This document shows positions 42,405 through 50,879 of a DNA stretch of 64,000 nucleotides, in pieces. A program made the translations under genes and the position numbers. The stretch spans positions 36,134-100,133 of the forward strand of contig NZ_CP026110.1 in NCBI RefSeq assembly GCF_002902965.1, given 5' to 3'. This stretch comes from Paraburkholderia hospita (GTDB lineage: Bacteria; Pseudomonadota; Gammaproteobacteria; Burkholderiales; Burkholderiaceae). Below the pieces are notes generated by a model. It was not told where the DNA came from. It searched no databases and was given only the letters and a program-made list of their open reading frames with translations. Position 1 is the first letter of the stretch. Each line of letters opens with the position of its first letter.

Positions 42405-42665
42405 ATGCACATCAAGTTTCCGGTGCAGAAGGGCATGGCCCTCGCCGAGCTCGGCTACGGCGAAAGCCTGCTGGTTCCGTGCAACGATCGCACGGTGCAA
42501 TCCGTCCAGTCGTCCATTCAATCGCTTTACGCGAAGAAGGGGCTCGCCTCCCGCGAGTTCTCTCAGCGCAAGGCGCTGCTGATCCTCGACGAGCACGTCC
42601 TGCCGGTGCCGGTCGTCATCGTCACCCGTCAACGTGCCGAAGTGCTCGAGGAGGTGCCGGCATGA
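42405..42665 (+). CDS. Small protein of unknown function, 86 aa
   Basis: Translated from leader L4. Residues such as FPVQKGMALAELGYGESLLV and RKALLILDEHVLPVPVVIVT give an alternating alpha/beta look. Not recognised. Overlaps the next gene by 4 nt (ATGA). Confidence 0.68.
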   Translation: MHIKFPVQKGMALAELGYGESLLVPCNDRTVQSVQSSIQSLYAKKGLASREFSQRKALLILDEHVLPVPVVIVTRQRAEVLEEVPA

Positions 42666-43057
42666 GCAACCTCCTCGATTGCGTGAAGATCCGTGCGATG
42701 ACGGCGGCCGACGCAGCGGCCGCGATGCGCACGCTGGCCAGCAAGATCGACGCCCAGGTCGGCATCGGCATTTGGGAAGGCTCGATCACGGGCACGCTGA
42801 GCGGGCAGACCTACGACGGCAACGACGGCAAGCACGTCGCCGTGTTCCACGACACCAGCTTGGTCGCACCGTTCGGCCCGCACGGCGACGCAGAGAGCGA
42901 GGCATGCGCCGCACTGTTCTGCCTTGCCGTGAAGCACGCCGAGGCGCTTGGCGGCCTCGTAGAAGCCGCACAAGCCGTTCTCGACTCGTGGGAGAAGGGC
43001 GATCTCGCCGCAGCCGTCCGCAGCCTGTCTGCGGGCCTGCAACGCGTCACTGAGTAG
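42662..43057 (+). CDS. Unknown protein, 131 aa
   Basis: Coupled to the previous gene by ATGA overlap. Small globular alpha/beta protein (IGIWEGSITGTLSGQTYDGN, then a helical second half), no signal or membrane segment. Not recognised. It precedes the DpdA/TGT-like gene by 11 nt and may assist it. Confidence 0.68.
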   Translation: MSNLLDCVKIRAMTAADAAAAMRTLASKIDAQVGIGIWEGSITGTLSGQTYDGNDGKHVAVFHDTSLVAPFGPHGDAESEACAALFCLAVKHAEALGGLVEAAQAVLDSWEKGDLAAAVRSLSAGLQRVTE

Positions 43058-43068
43058 GGGAGGCCGGC

Positions 43069-44040
43069 ATGTCCATCCGCAACATGCCGGTCGACCAGCG
43101 CAACGCGAGGCCGGAGCCGGGCCTCGTGATGCGCGTCGGCCTGCCGCATCGAGGCGGGAAGCTCGCCTTCCACGCTTTCAACAACGACTATCCGGTAATG
43201 GTGAGCGCTAACGCGTTCTGGAATCCGGCCACTCGTCGCTTTCACTTCCCGCAGGCCAGCGACATCGAGGAGCTCGACTTTGCCGTCGACAGCGCAGGCT
43301 TCACCGCGATGAAGCTCTGGCAGAGCAAGGGGCAGCAGCAGGGCATTGCCGGCATCTTCCCGTGGACTTACGCGCAGTACATCGAGTTCGCGACGTCGAT
43401 CGGCGCGGCCTGGTGGGCGCAGCCGGACCTTTGCTGCGAACCCGAAATTGCACGGAATCAGGACGAGATCGACTACCGCGTCGACGCGACGGCAACGCTC
43501 CTCGAAGGTACGTTGCGCGTTGTCCATCACTGGCAGGCCGAGCTCGCGAAGACGTGCAGCCAGCGCGTCGTGATGAACCTCCTACAGCCGCCCGTGCCCG
43601 TCATTCAGGGCTGGTCGGCCAGCGATTACCTGCGCAGCCTCGATCTGCTCCTGCAGGTGTGGGAGCGTTGGCGGCCGTGGTATGCACCGCCGGCGCTGAT
43701 CGGCATCGGATCTGTATGCCGACGCAGCCTGCACCACCCGACACATGGCTTGTTCGCGATCCTCGCGGCGCTCGAGGGGCATCTGCCGGCCGGGTCGCGC
43801 TTGCACATGTTCGGCGTGAAGGGGAGTGCGCTGTCGGAGTTGAAGATGTTCGACTTCGTCGCGTCGGCCGACTCGATGGCCTACGACTTCGGCGCGCGCA
43901 TGACGGCGCGCAAACGCGGCGCGTCCAACAGCATCGCGCATCGTTCTGCGGAAATGAGCCGCTGGATGACGGCCGCGCAGGAGCGCCTGCGCCCGGCCGC
44001 CGGCGACCAGCTACGCCTGTCGTTCACCACTGACCAGTAA
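43069..44040 (+). CDS. DpdA/TGT-like transglycosylase, putative DNA base-modification enzyme, 323 aa
   Basis: Resembles the tRNA-guanine transglycosylase superfamily, which swaps guanine for a 7-deazaguanine. FAVDSAGFTA (Asp74, as in TGT DSGGFQ), PVIQGWSASDYLRS (about 178-190), IGIGSVCRR (about 211-219), then LHMFGVKG and SADSMAYDF (about 245-275) follow the TIM-barrel order. DpdA members of phages and genomic islands put deazaguanine into DNA to evade restriction. No preQ0 synthesis genes are visible, so host-made base would be needed. A tRNA role or a loss of activity cannot be ruled out. Confidence 0.65.
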   Translation: MSIRNMPVDQRNARPEPGLVMRVGLPHRGGKLAFHAFNNDYPVMVSANAFWNPATRRFHFPQASDIEELDFAVDSAGFTAMKLWQSKGQQQGIAGIFPWTYAQYIEFATSIGAAWWAQPDLCCEPEIARNQDEIDYRVDATATLLEGTLRVVHHWQAELAKTCSQRVVMNLLQPPVPVIQGWSASDYLRSLDLLLQVWERWRPWYAPPALIGIGSVCRRSLHHPTHGLFAILAALEGHLPAGSRLHMFGVKGSALSELKMFDFVASADSMAYDFGARMTARKRGASNSIAHRSAEMSRWMTAAQERLRPAAGDQLRLSFTTDQ

Positions 44041-44049
44041 GGAACCACC

Positions 44050-44322
44050 ATGAGCAAGGAACAACGCACTACGGCGTTTCGCACGGAACTGATCGCCCTC
44101 GTGAACTCCCACATCCGCGAGAACCAGATCATTCCCGAGGAGGTGGCCACCGTCTTCGCCGAAGAGGCCAAGGAGGCGCTGGACAGTCTCGCGTGGAAGC
44201 CGCACCCGCAGCGTGCCGCGAGCGAGCACCTGGTCGCGGCCGCGGCGTGTCTGAAGGACGGCCGCGTCATCCCGGTGCCGAACTTCGAGATCCTGTTCCC
44301 CGACGTCGACGACAAGGAGTAG
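44050..44322 (+). CDS. Small protein of unknown function, 90 aa
   Basis: Last gene of the R3-driven operon, 9 nt after the DpdA-like gene, with AAGGA before its ATG. Helical first two thirds, acidic end (PNFEILFPDVDDKE). Not recognised. Confidence 0.68.
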   Translation: MSKEQRTTAFRTELIALVNSHIRENQIIPEEVATVFAEEAKEALDSLAWKPHPQRAASEHLVAAAACLKDGRVIPVPNFEILFPDVDDKE

Positions 44323-44350
44323 GGCAGATCCACGCGCGAGGCACCAAGAG

Positions 44351-44378
44351 AAAAGGCCGGGAAATCCCCGGCCTTTTT
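44351..44378. terminator. Bidirectional terminator after the dpdA-like operon
   Basis: AAAA-GGCCGGG-AAATC-CCCGGCC-TTTTT, between convergent genes. Confidence 0.85.
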
Positions 44379-44392
44379 CGTATATCGCCGTC
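44378..44392 (+). repeat. Orphan iteron-like sequence
   Basis: TCGTATATCGCCGTC matches the oriV iteron TCGTATATCGCCGAC at 14 of 15 positions, directly after the terminator and at the 3' end of the minus-strand gene at 44397. Confidence 0.45.
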
Positions 44393-44396
44393 GCCT

Positions 44397-45074
44397 TCAC
44401 GCCGGCCGCGGTGCGCTGCTGCGCCGCGCGCGAGTCTCCTGCAGGCGCTGCATCTGTTCGTTGGCCAGCCGCGAACGCGGCGTCACACCGAGCTGCGCGT
44501 CGATCGCGTCGCATGCTGCCTGGAAGCTGCCGTAAGTGCCCTTAAGCACCTTGTCGCCATCCTTCGGCGCCGACGGAATACCGCTGCCGTAGGTCGTGTG
44601 GGTCTTCGCCATGACCTGATACACGTTGTAGCGGTCGACGACACCATCACCCTCGTGCTGGATGTCGAGGCGCTTGGCCGTGACTTCGCGCCCTGGATCG
44701 CCGCGATCGTTCGGCACGTTCGCGCGCGCAACGTGGTCGTACTCGCGCGATCGGAAGACGGTCTTGCCGACGACGACGTGTTCCTGCATTCGCGGATCGC
44801 TATCGGCCGGCGTAACGGGCTGGCACTCGACCATGAACACACGGTTCATGGTCGGATCTTCGAAGGGCGGCTTGCTGCCTGGCCCTTCGTGTTGTGCGAG
44901 TTGCGCGGCCACCTGGCGCGCGAGCTGCGCCACGTCGCGATCGACGCGATGATTGTCGACCGCTTGGATGATTGCCTTGTACTCGCTGCCCGTCAGGCGA
45001 TGCCGTCGCTTTTCGTGGATGTCCTGCAGCAGCTCTTGGCATTGCTCGAGCGAAAGCGTCAGCACGCTATTCAT
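44397..45074 (-). CDS. Unknown soluble protein, 225 aa
   Basis: Starts at ATG 45074 (MNSVLTLSLEQC), overlapping the stop of the membrane protein gene upstream (ATGA). Helical N-terminus and a central beta-rich domain (HVVVGKTVFRSREYDHVARA, GDKVLKGTYGSFQAACDAID), with an Arg-rich tail. No signal peptide. It may form a pair with the coupled membrane protein. Not recognised. Confidence 0.65.
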   Translation of the reverse strand: MNSVLTLSLEQCQELLQDIHEKRRHRLTGSEYKAIIQAVDNHRVDRDVAQLARQVAAQLAQHEGPGSKPPFEDPTMNRVFMVECQPVTPADSDPRMQEHVVVGKTVFRSREYDHVARANVPNDRGDPGREVTAKRLDIQHEGDGVVDRYNVYQVMAKTHTTYGSGIPSAPKDGDKVLKGTYGSFQAACDAIDAQLGVTPRSRLANEQMQRLQETRARRSSAPRPA

Positions 45075-45337
45075 CGCTTCACCCCCCGAGTCGCGACCTG
45101 TCGTAGTTGCACGCGAAGCATAGAGCTCACCAGCTCGGCGATGACGGCAATCGCGGCCGATGCGATGAGCGGCTTCGTCGTCCACTGCGCGATGCTGTCA
45201 TCCATGCTGAGACCCTTCGTGTGCAGCACGATGCTGCTCACGACAGCAAGGGCAAGCACGAAGACGACACCGATTTTCCCGAGGCGGGAAAGTCGGTTCA
45301 GGAAGACGATCGTCTGGTTGAGCAGCAACTGGTTCAT
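45071..45337 (-). CDS. Small membrane protein, 88 aa
   Basis: Two hydrophobic helices (about 20-38 and 57-74). ATG 45337 (MNQLLLNQ) is preferred to the ATG 12 nt upstream because GGAGAG is placed correctly for it. Overlaps the next gene by 4 nt. Not recognised. The 107 bp upstream (45338-45444) are AT-rich and could hold its promoter. Confidence 0.62.
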   Translation of the reverse strand: MNQLLLNQTIVFLNRLSRLGKIGVVFVLALAVVSSIVLHTKGLSMDDSIAQWTTKPLIASAAIAVIAELVSSMLRVQLRQVATRGVKR

Positions 45338-45444
45338 CAGGCTCTCCATTAGCTCGCGCTATCGAATTCCCCGCGCCGATAGACGCAATTTTACATAATA
45401 AAGATTATCGGTATTTTTGTAAGTTGTTGATTTTGCAGGAAATT

Positions 45445-45846
45445 TCAGGTTTTAGCCGCCGCTCGAACGATCTTTGGTGCATATCCGGACAACTGCTTGA
45501 TGAGCGGATGCTCGGCTTCGAATCGGTCGATAGCTTTCAACGTCTCGCGGCGTTTTTCGAGCGCCGTATTCATCGGAGCGTTTTGCTGGGTGACGACTTC
45601 CTCGCCATGTTTCTCGACTCGGGCGTCGTAGCCCAAGCCTCGATCTGGCAGCGCATCTTGCGAGCCTCGAAGTTCAGCAAATGCGGCCGCATCTTCATCG
45701 TAGAGTTGTCGGTGCCGCGCGATGAGACTCTGACGTTCTTCCGCCGAATAGAACGTCTTCAAAAGCTGCAGTGCGGAGAGCGTTTCCAGAGATCTGGCGA
45801 TGCTCCTCAGTTGCTCCAAAGTTTGATCGGTTTCCTTCGTATTCAT
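45445..45846 (-). CDS. Unknown helical protein, 133 aa
   Basis: Charged, mostly helical protein (ALEKRRETLKAIDRFEAEHP) with no recognised domain. Its upstream side is repeat copy R4, so its promoter must lie in or beyond that repeat. Separate from the small membrane protein operon by about 110 bp. Confidence 0.6.
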   Translation of the reverse strand: MNTKETDQTLEQLRSIARSLETLSALQLLKTFYSAEERQSLIARHRQLYDEDAAAFAELRGSQDALPDRGLGYDARVEKHGEEVVTQQNAPMNTALEKRRETLKAIDRFEAEHPLIKQLSGYAPKIVRAAAKT

Positions 45847-45880
45847 CGATGGCCCTTGCTGTTCAATTACACGAAATCCC

Positions 45881-46157
45881 CACCCATCCCCCGCCTTCCC
45901 GCTCTGCGGGAAGGAGCGAGTCGCCCTCTGTCGTCAAGGGTGCGGGGGTAAGCCCCAACCCCCACACCCTTGCCTGGAGCGTCTACACCGGTACGCCAGC
46001 CCGTCAAGGGCCGCTGCGCTGCCGTCCTCACCCGTTCGGTGCTCGACCTGGCCTGCGGCCAGCTCTGCGCTCCGCTGCGGCTTCCGGGCGTCCCCTTGAC
46101 CGTCTGCCATGCCCACAAATCAAACGCAAATACATACATACGTAATTGCGTACACTA
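45881..46157 (+). repeat. Dispersed ~300-bp structured repeat, copy 4 (R4), decayed promoter
   Basis: Shares the core with the other copies but differs at several places (CGTCTACACCGGTACGCC) and its tail reads ATACATACATACGTAATTG, without -35/-10 at 17 bp and without a leader hairpin. No plus-strand gene follows. It looks like an older, inactive copy, or one kept for another role. It fills the gene-free stretch 45847-46154. Confidence 0.8.
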
Positions 46158-46337
46158 ATCCGGCAATCGACACCCTTTCCGCTGCTGGATATCTCGATCG
46201 CTCGGCCTCGAGGAGGCATCGAAGCGGAACGTCCCATCGTCGTACAGCTCAAGCCAACCCCACACGCATTCAAGCTCGGATTGACCTGGTTGCGGAGGCT
46301 TTTCCCACCACGGTTCGCGACTCATCAGTGCCGGCAT
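46155..46337 (-). CDS. Small protein of unknown function, 60 aa
   Basis: ATG 46337 (MPALMSREPWWEKPP) with AGGTGAGGGAG upstream and 11 nt after the previous stop. Reads as a real protein (LECVWGWLELYDDGTFRFDA). The second ATG is preferred on spacing; another ATG lies 6 nt earlier. Third gene of a three-gene minus-strand unit. Not recognised. Confidence 0.5.
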   Translation of the reverse strand: MPALMSREPWWEKPPQPGQSELECVWGWLELYDDGTFRFDASSRPSDRDIQQRKGCRLPD

Positions 46338-46348
46338 GGCCATCTCCC

Positions 46349-46540
46349 TCACCTGCAGGTGTCGTTCGAGATCCCGCCGTCCGGGTTCGTGTCGACGCAC
46401 ACGGCGTTGCCTGTCGCGACGACGAAGTAGCGCGCGATGCCGGTCTGCGTGGACACAACCACCGCCGCGGCCGCCAGAAGCAGCCACAGCAGGCCCAAAC
46501 CGATATTTCGCACTGCCTTGCCGCCCGAGCGTGCCTTCAT
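46349..46540 (-). CDS. Small membrane-anchored protein, 63 aa
   Basis: One strong N-terminal hydrophobic segment (about 12-32, LGLLWLLLAAAAVVVSTQ) and a short periplasmic-type tail with two Cys (AVCVDTN, NDTCR) that could form a disulfide. Lies between a lipoprotein gene and the 60-aa gene. Not recognised. Confidence 0.6.
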   Translation of the reverse strand: MKARSGGKAVRNIGLGLLWLLLAAAAVVVSTQTGIARYFVVATGNAVCVDTNPDGGISNDTCR

Positions 46541-46558
46541 CGCCGTGTCCCCTGCGTG

Positions 46559-47365
46559 TTAAAGATCGAAGCTGGCCAGCGGCGCCTTGGTCTGCGCATT
46601 CACCAGCTCGAGGTGCGCACGCGAGACGACGGCGAGCGCCGTGCCGTTCTCCGCGCGCGGCACGTACAGATACAGCGTGCCCTGCAGAGCGAGCGCGTTC
46701 TGAACGCGTGCCGCCTCAATGAGTTTCGCCTGCGCCTCATCGGAGACGGGCAAGCTGCACGGGAAATCCGACGGCAAAATTCGCAGCGTCGTGCCTTGCT
46801 GATTCCGCAGAATCCCTGCCCAGCAATACTGGCCGTAGCTCGTCAGCGGGAAACTCTTCGTGTTGAAGTCGTACTGGCTCACAGTGACGTTCGTCAGACC
46901 CAGCGGCTTCTGCGAATACCCGGACACCGGCAGCGCGTAGTAGTCGTGCTTCCGGTATTCGTCCATTGCGGCATTGATGCGCGGCAACTCGGTCGCGGCG
47001 AGATCCTTCTTCTTGAAGGCGTCGGTCTCGTTGTAGTACGAGGGCGACAGGCGGTTGAGCTTGTCTTCATCGCTCACTGCACCCTGCGTCTTCGCCGAAA
47101 CGATATACGTCAGGGCCATGCCTGCCGGTTCACCGTTCAGATCGACATAGCTCGCCACCGGCACGCTGCGGTCCGGCTTCGGTAGCGTCGGCACCTGCGC
47201 GGCGGCCGGCGCCGGCGCTGGATCAGGCAGCTTCGGACTGTTCAGCAGCGACGCGGGCGACGCATTGGTCTGCCCCGCGCTGGCCTGCACCGAATCTTTC
47301 TTGCCATCGCACCCGGCGAGTACAAGGCCAACGGCCAACAGCATCGCACCAGCTTTCAAAGTCAT
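46559..47365 (-). CDS. Lipoprotein of unknown function, 268 aa
   Basis: Signal peptide with lipobox VLAGC (Cys19 or so), an Asn/Ala/Pro-rich linker to about 70, then a folded domain with GQYCWAGIL and DFPCSLPV Cys residues and many Tyr (HDYYALPVSGYSQKPLG). Size and linker suggest an envelope protein near the transfer apparatus. I do not recognise the family with certainty. Confidence 0.72.
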   Translation of the reverse strand: MTLKAGAMLLAVGLVLAGCDGKKDSVQASAGQTNASPASLLNSPKLPDPAPAPAAAQVPTLPKPDRSVPVASYVDLNGEPAGMALTYIVSAKTQGAVSDEDKLNRLSPSYYNETDAFKKKDLAATELPRINAAMDEYRKHDYYALPVSGYSQKPLGLTNVTVSQYDFNTKSFPLTSYGQYCWAGILRNQQGTTLRILPSDFPCSLPVSDEAQAKLIEAARVQNALALQGTLYLYVPRAENGTALAVVSRAHLELVNAQTKAPLASFDL

Positions 47366-47443
47366 CCATCAGTCTCCATGCAAAAATGGGCATGGTCGCC
47401 TCACAGCAACACATGCCCACAGGTTTGCCTATACGGCCTGCTC

Positions 47444-47950
47444 TCAGCCGAAAATCGTGACGAGGTTCGCCTTGCACTCGTCGGCTTTCCGACGGTCGAT
47501 ACGCACACCCACAACCGGCAACGCGGGCACACGCGTCAGCAGCTTCAGCAGCGCCGGTTTGTTCTTCTCGACGTCCAGCTCCCATGCGTTCACGTTGTCG
47601 AAGTCCACGAGCGTCTCGGTGCCGTCGTTGACATCGACGTAGAGCGCTTTGCGCGTCTTCGGATCGAAGCCGACGTAGCGGTTGTAGATCACCGACACGA
47701 CCTCCCACTGCGGCGCGAAGCCCTTCGCCTTGAAATTGGCGACGCGGGCGAGCACGCGGCCGCGCAGGAAATTCGGCAACGTCTTCAGCAGCAGGTAGCC
47801 GAGCACGAAATAGCCGAGGCAGCCAACCAGCAGCGGCACCGACACCTCGAGATCCTTGCCGGCATGGTTGGCCACGATGAAGAAAAGCGGCACAGCCAGC
47901 ACCAGGCCAAGCAGGTAGAACGGGCGGAGCACATACCAGATGATGTTCAT
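47444..47950 (-). CDS. Inner-membrane protein of unknown function, 168 aa
   Basis: ATG 47950 (MNIIWYVLRPFY) has a perfect AAGGAGG upstream; the longer frame starts inside operator O6. Two to three hydrophobic segments in the first 70 residues, then a cytoplasmic domain (RKALYVDVNDGTETLVDFDN). Preceded by operator O6, so it belongs to the transfer regulon. Not recognised as a known Dot/Icm component. Confidence 0.7.
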   Translation of the reverse strand: MNIIWYVLRPFYLLGLVLAVPLFFIVANHAGKDLEVSVPLLVGCLGYFVLGYLLLKTLPNFLRGRVLARVANFKAKGFAPQWEVVSVIYNRYVGFDPKTRKALYVDVNDGTETLVDFDNVNAWELDVEKNKPALLKLLTRVPALPVVGVRIDRRKADECKANLVTIFG

Positions 47951-47975
47951 TTTGGTCCTCCTTAGTATGCCGCGA

Positions 47976-48001
47976 TTTTGTATCACGTCTTGCATACGGA
48001 A
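47976..48001. promoter_or_regulatory. Transfer operator O6
   Basis: TTTTGTAT-N10-ATACGGAA, 25 bp before the gene that starts at 47950 on the minus strand. Confidence 0.65.
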
Positions 48002-48090
48002 TTTCTACAAGGTCATTCTAGCATGAGCTATTGACAAGGGCCAGCACTATTGATAAGGGGCCGACTCCTGCGAGCCAGCCCCCATTCACA

Positions 48091-50289
48091 TCACGCCTTG
48101 ATGCCGTCGCCCGGCTTGTTGCCACCGGCGCCCGGTCCTCGACCACCGCCCCCACGACCGCCCGGCATCATGTGCTCGAGCTTGTTCGAGAAGACGTTGA
48201 GCGCGTTGCGCATGCGGTCGTTGTCGTCGCGTCCCACCGTCGCCGAGGCGTGGCCACCCACCCAATTGATCACCTGGTCCGGCACGATGAAGATTAGGTT
48301 GAAGCAGCTATGCACGAGGTTCAGGCACATCGACGCGTAGATCGCGAGGAAAAAGATGATGCTGAACAGACCTGTCACGGAGTCGAACTGCGCATTGGCC
48401 ACCGCGATGCCGTACAGCAGATTTAACAGCGTGCCGCCCGCGATGACGCCGGCACCGCCGAGGAAGAACCCGATCACCATCAAGATCGGACGCACCATCA
48501 CGTTCAACAGGAAGATGTAACCGTGTGCGGTGCGATGACCGAGGCCATCGCCCTCACCGCCTAAGTGCGTGATCGCCCACAGCGGAGCGGCAATGATCGC
48601 CTCGCCCACCACGACGAGCCAGTTCACGGCCGCCCCGAACCAGATGATGAACGGAACCATCGGCAGATAGGTCGACAAGGTGCCGCCAAGGATGAACAGC
48701 GCAATGATCGCCATCACGATGAACGGCGACATCGCGTCAAGCACACCTTGCAAGGCGTCACCGATCGACGACACGGCGTTAGCCACCTTCGCAAACATGC
48801 CGGCGACGCTCCACCCTTCTTTGACCTGCGCGATCGCCTTTGCGGTCACGTAGGCGCCCAGCCCCGTCTCCGCGGCCGCCATCGTGTAGTCGCCGAGATT
48901 CTTCATCTTAATGAGCGGATTGACTTGCCCGCGCCCTTCCCCGCCGGCGTTGATGTCGATCATGTAGTTGACGATCCGCTGACCAGGCGCGTTGAAGAAG
49001 CTGCCGATGATCTTGTTCGCGTCCGAGCCGGCCGCGCCCTTCGAATAGTCACCCGTGCTCGACGTGCCCAGCGTCGGCGTGTACGTCGACGTCGCTTGCT
49101 GCGCCTTGTACGCCGCCATCGAGCTCTGGTAGACCGTCAGCATGGCCGGATCGCCTTCCGACGACATGCCGTACACAGAAGCCTTTGCCGCTACCGCGTC
49201 GGAGAGCTTCGTGTTGGCCTGAGCGAACGTCTGATACCACGCGCCCAGCGTCCACCACCCGCCTTCCTTGATCGACGTGCTCAACTGGCTAGCCAGTTGA
49301 GCAATGTTGCCCTGCTTCGTCGCAGCCATGCTGCTGATGGTGTTTTCGTACTGCTGAGCCGCCGACTGGATCGCAATCTCCGCGTCGGGTAGCGCTCCGC
49401 CTCCGCCATTCTGTTTCTGGATCACAGCGTTGACGAAACCCTGCGCGGATGACGTCAGGCTCGATTGCATCGCTTGCAGCGCCTGCAGGTGCGCTTGGCG
49501 AATATCCGACGTGTCGATCGTACCGCTAAACCAGTTAGTCGACTGCGACTGCGGCTGGAGATCGTTGTTGATGTCGGCACCACCGCAGACAAAGCTCGAG
49601 TTCTTCAACACGAAACCCGAGTTGGTCGGCGACTGCTGGATGTAGCCGTCCTGAGTCACCAGCGCGCCGCTCGACTCGGCCTGCGCCAAGCCGGCATTGA
49701 TCGCGTGCATGCACAGGTTCGACTCGAACACGCTATGCGCGAGGTTGATCGTGCTCGGCATCACCGGCTGCACAACCATCGACTGGCCGTTCTCGAAGGC
49801 CGACACCGACGCGTCGACGCCGAGGTTGGCGATCCCGACGCCCATCAGCGAAGCACCCCACAGCATCAGCAACTGCGAGAGCGACCAGCCGTTCGCGGTC
49901 GGCACGAGCGAGGCAAGACCCCACACGATCCGAATCGGCCCCCACATCGTGTGCTTCTCGCGGTCGAACACGGCACCATCATGGGCCGTCTGCGACACCT
50001 TCTTGAACATCACGTAGCACGCGAAGAACGCGCCGACGACGAGCAGCGCCCCGTTTGCGACTTGGAAAATTCCGGCCAGAATCGTATCGCTGCCGCCGGC
50101 GCCGCCCGTAGCGAGCGGGTTGTTGACGACGTTGCCGTAGATCGATACCAGAGCTTCACGGGACTTGTCGCCCGAGCGTTGAGCGGCCTGCGTGATCTCG
50201 CCGATCGACGTAGTTTGCGCCAGTGCTGGCAGTGACAGCAGGGCCGCTATGCCGGCCATGAGGCCGGCGAAAATGCGGGAGGTCTTCAT
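48091..50289 (-). CDS. dotA: DotA/TraY-like polytopic membrane protein, 732 aa
   Basis: Large inner-membrane protein needed for type IVB transfer. Cleavable signal peptide (about 1-24), several hydrophobic helices near residues 70-160, a large periplasmic region (about 170-470), and four or more helices near 510-680. Gly-rich C-terminal tail. Closer in length to plasmid TraY than to Legionella DotA, which exceeds 1000 aa. ATG 50289 (MKTSRIFAGL) overlaps the traX-like stop. Last gene of the third transfer block. Confidence 0.87.
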   Translation of the reverse strand: MKTSRIFAGLMAGIAALLSLPALAQTTSIGEITQAAQRSGDKSREALVSIYGNVVNNPLATGGAGGSDTILAGIFQVANGALLVVGAFFACYVMFKKVSQTAHDGAVFDREKHTMWGPIRIVWGLASLVPTANGWSLSQLLMLWGASLMGVGIANLGVDASVSAFENGQSMVVQPVMPSTINLAHSVFESNLCMHAINAGLAQAESSGALVTQDGYIQQSPTNSGFVLKNSSFVCGGADINNDLQPQSQSTNWFSGTIDTSDIRQAHLQALQAMQSSLTSSAQGFVNAVIQKQNGGGGALPDAEIAIQSAAQQYENTISSMAATKQGNIAQLASQLSTSIKEGGWWTLGAWYQTFAQANTKLSDAVAAKASVYGMSSEGDPAMLTVYQSSMAAYKAQQATSTYTPTLGTSSTGDYSKGAAGSDANKIIGSFFNAPGQRIVNYMIDINAGGEGRGQVNPLIKMKNLGDYTMAAAETGLGAYVTAKAIAQVKEGWSVAGMFAKVANAVSSIGDALQGVLDAMSPFIVMAIIALFILGGTLSTYLPMVPFIIWFGAAVNWLVVVGEAIIAAPLWAITHLGGEGDGLGHRTAHGYIFLLNVMVRPILMVIGFFLGGAGVIAGGTLLNLLYGIAVANAQFDSVTGLFSIIFFLAIYASMCLNLVHSCFNLIFIVPDQVINWVGGHASATVGRDDNDRMRNALNVFSNKLEHMMPGGRGGGGRGPGAGGNKPGDGIKA

Positions 50290-50879
50290 GCGCGCGACCC
50301 TCCCTTGCGGCTGAACTCGGGATCGAGCGTGACCCACCACCATCCCTTCACTTCGCGCATGAAATCACCGAGGCCGCCCCTCTCCTCTTTTGAGAGCCGG
50401 TGCGTCCGCAACTGCCACAACCGGAGTTGCGCGCCCAGCGCAACCATGAAGAACACGGGCTGGCTCGCGAGCAGCGAAATTGCCCCGAGTGCGATGCCGC
50501 GGTTATGACCGAACCAGATCCCGCCCAGCATGCCGTAGAGGGCCATCAATGCGAAGAACGCTGCGGTGCCGATCGCGACGCGCTTCTTGCCGAGAAAATA
50601 GCGGTACAACTCGTCTTCGCTGAGCGCATTCTCAGAGCGCTTGCTCATCGCATCCGAGAACGAGTCGTTGCGCTGCTCCTTCGGCCCCTTGATGCCTTCG
50701 ACGATCGTCTTGCGCGCGTCGTCGCCCAGCTCCTTCAGGGCGCCGAGGCTTTCCTTCGTCCGTTCGGCTTCCTTTTTCGCGAGCGCGACGGTCCGCCGCA
50801 TCGCCGCGAACGGCAACAGTACGCGCCATGCGACCTTGCCCGTCGTGCGCAACGCGCTCTTCTTCTCTTCCGTAGCCAT
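50286..50879 (-). CDS. TraX-position membrane protein, 197 aa
   Basis: Charged N-terminal half with a helical heptad run (RRTVALAKKEAERTKESLGA), then two hydrophobic segments (about 103-122 and 130-150). ATG 50879 shares a base with the previous stop; the GTG 3 nt upstream is also in frame. Position between the TraW-like and DotA genes is that of IncI traX. Name given by gene order only. Confidence 0.62.
   Translation of the reverse strand: MATEEKKSALRTTGKVAWRVLLPFAAMRRTVALAKKEAERTKESLGALKELGDDARKTIVEGIKGPKEQRNDSFSDAMSKRSENALSEDELYRYFLGKKRVAIGTAAFFALMALYGMLGGIWFGHNRGIALGAISLLASQPVFFMVALGAQLRLWQLRTHRLSKEERGGLGDFMREVKGWWWVTLDPEFSRKGGSRA

Noticed and set aside
46109..47185. Plus-strand frame of 358 codons
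   Set aside because: Arg/His-rich shadow of the minus-strand lipoprotein gene and its two small neighbours, all of which have good starts; begins within repeat R4.
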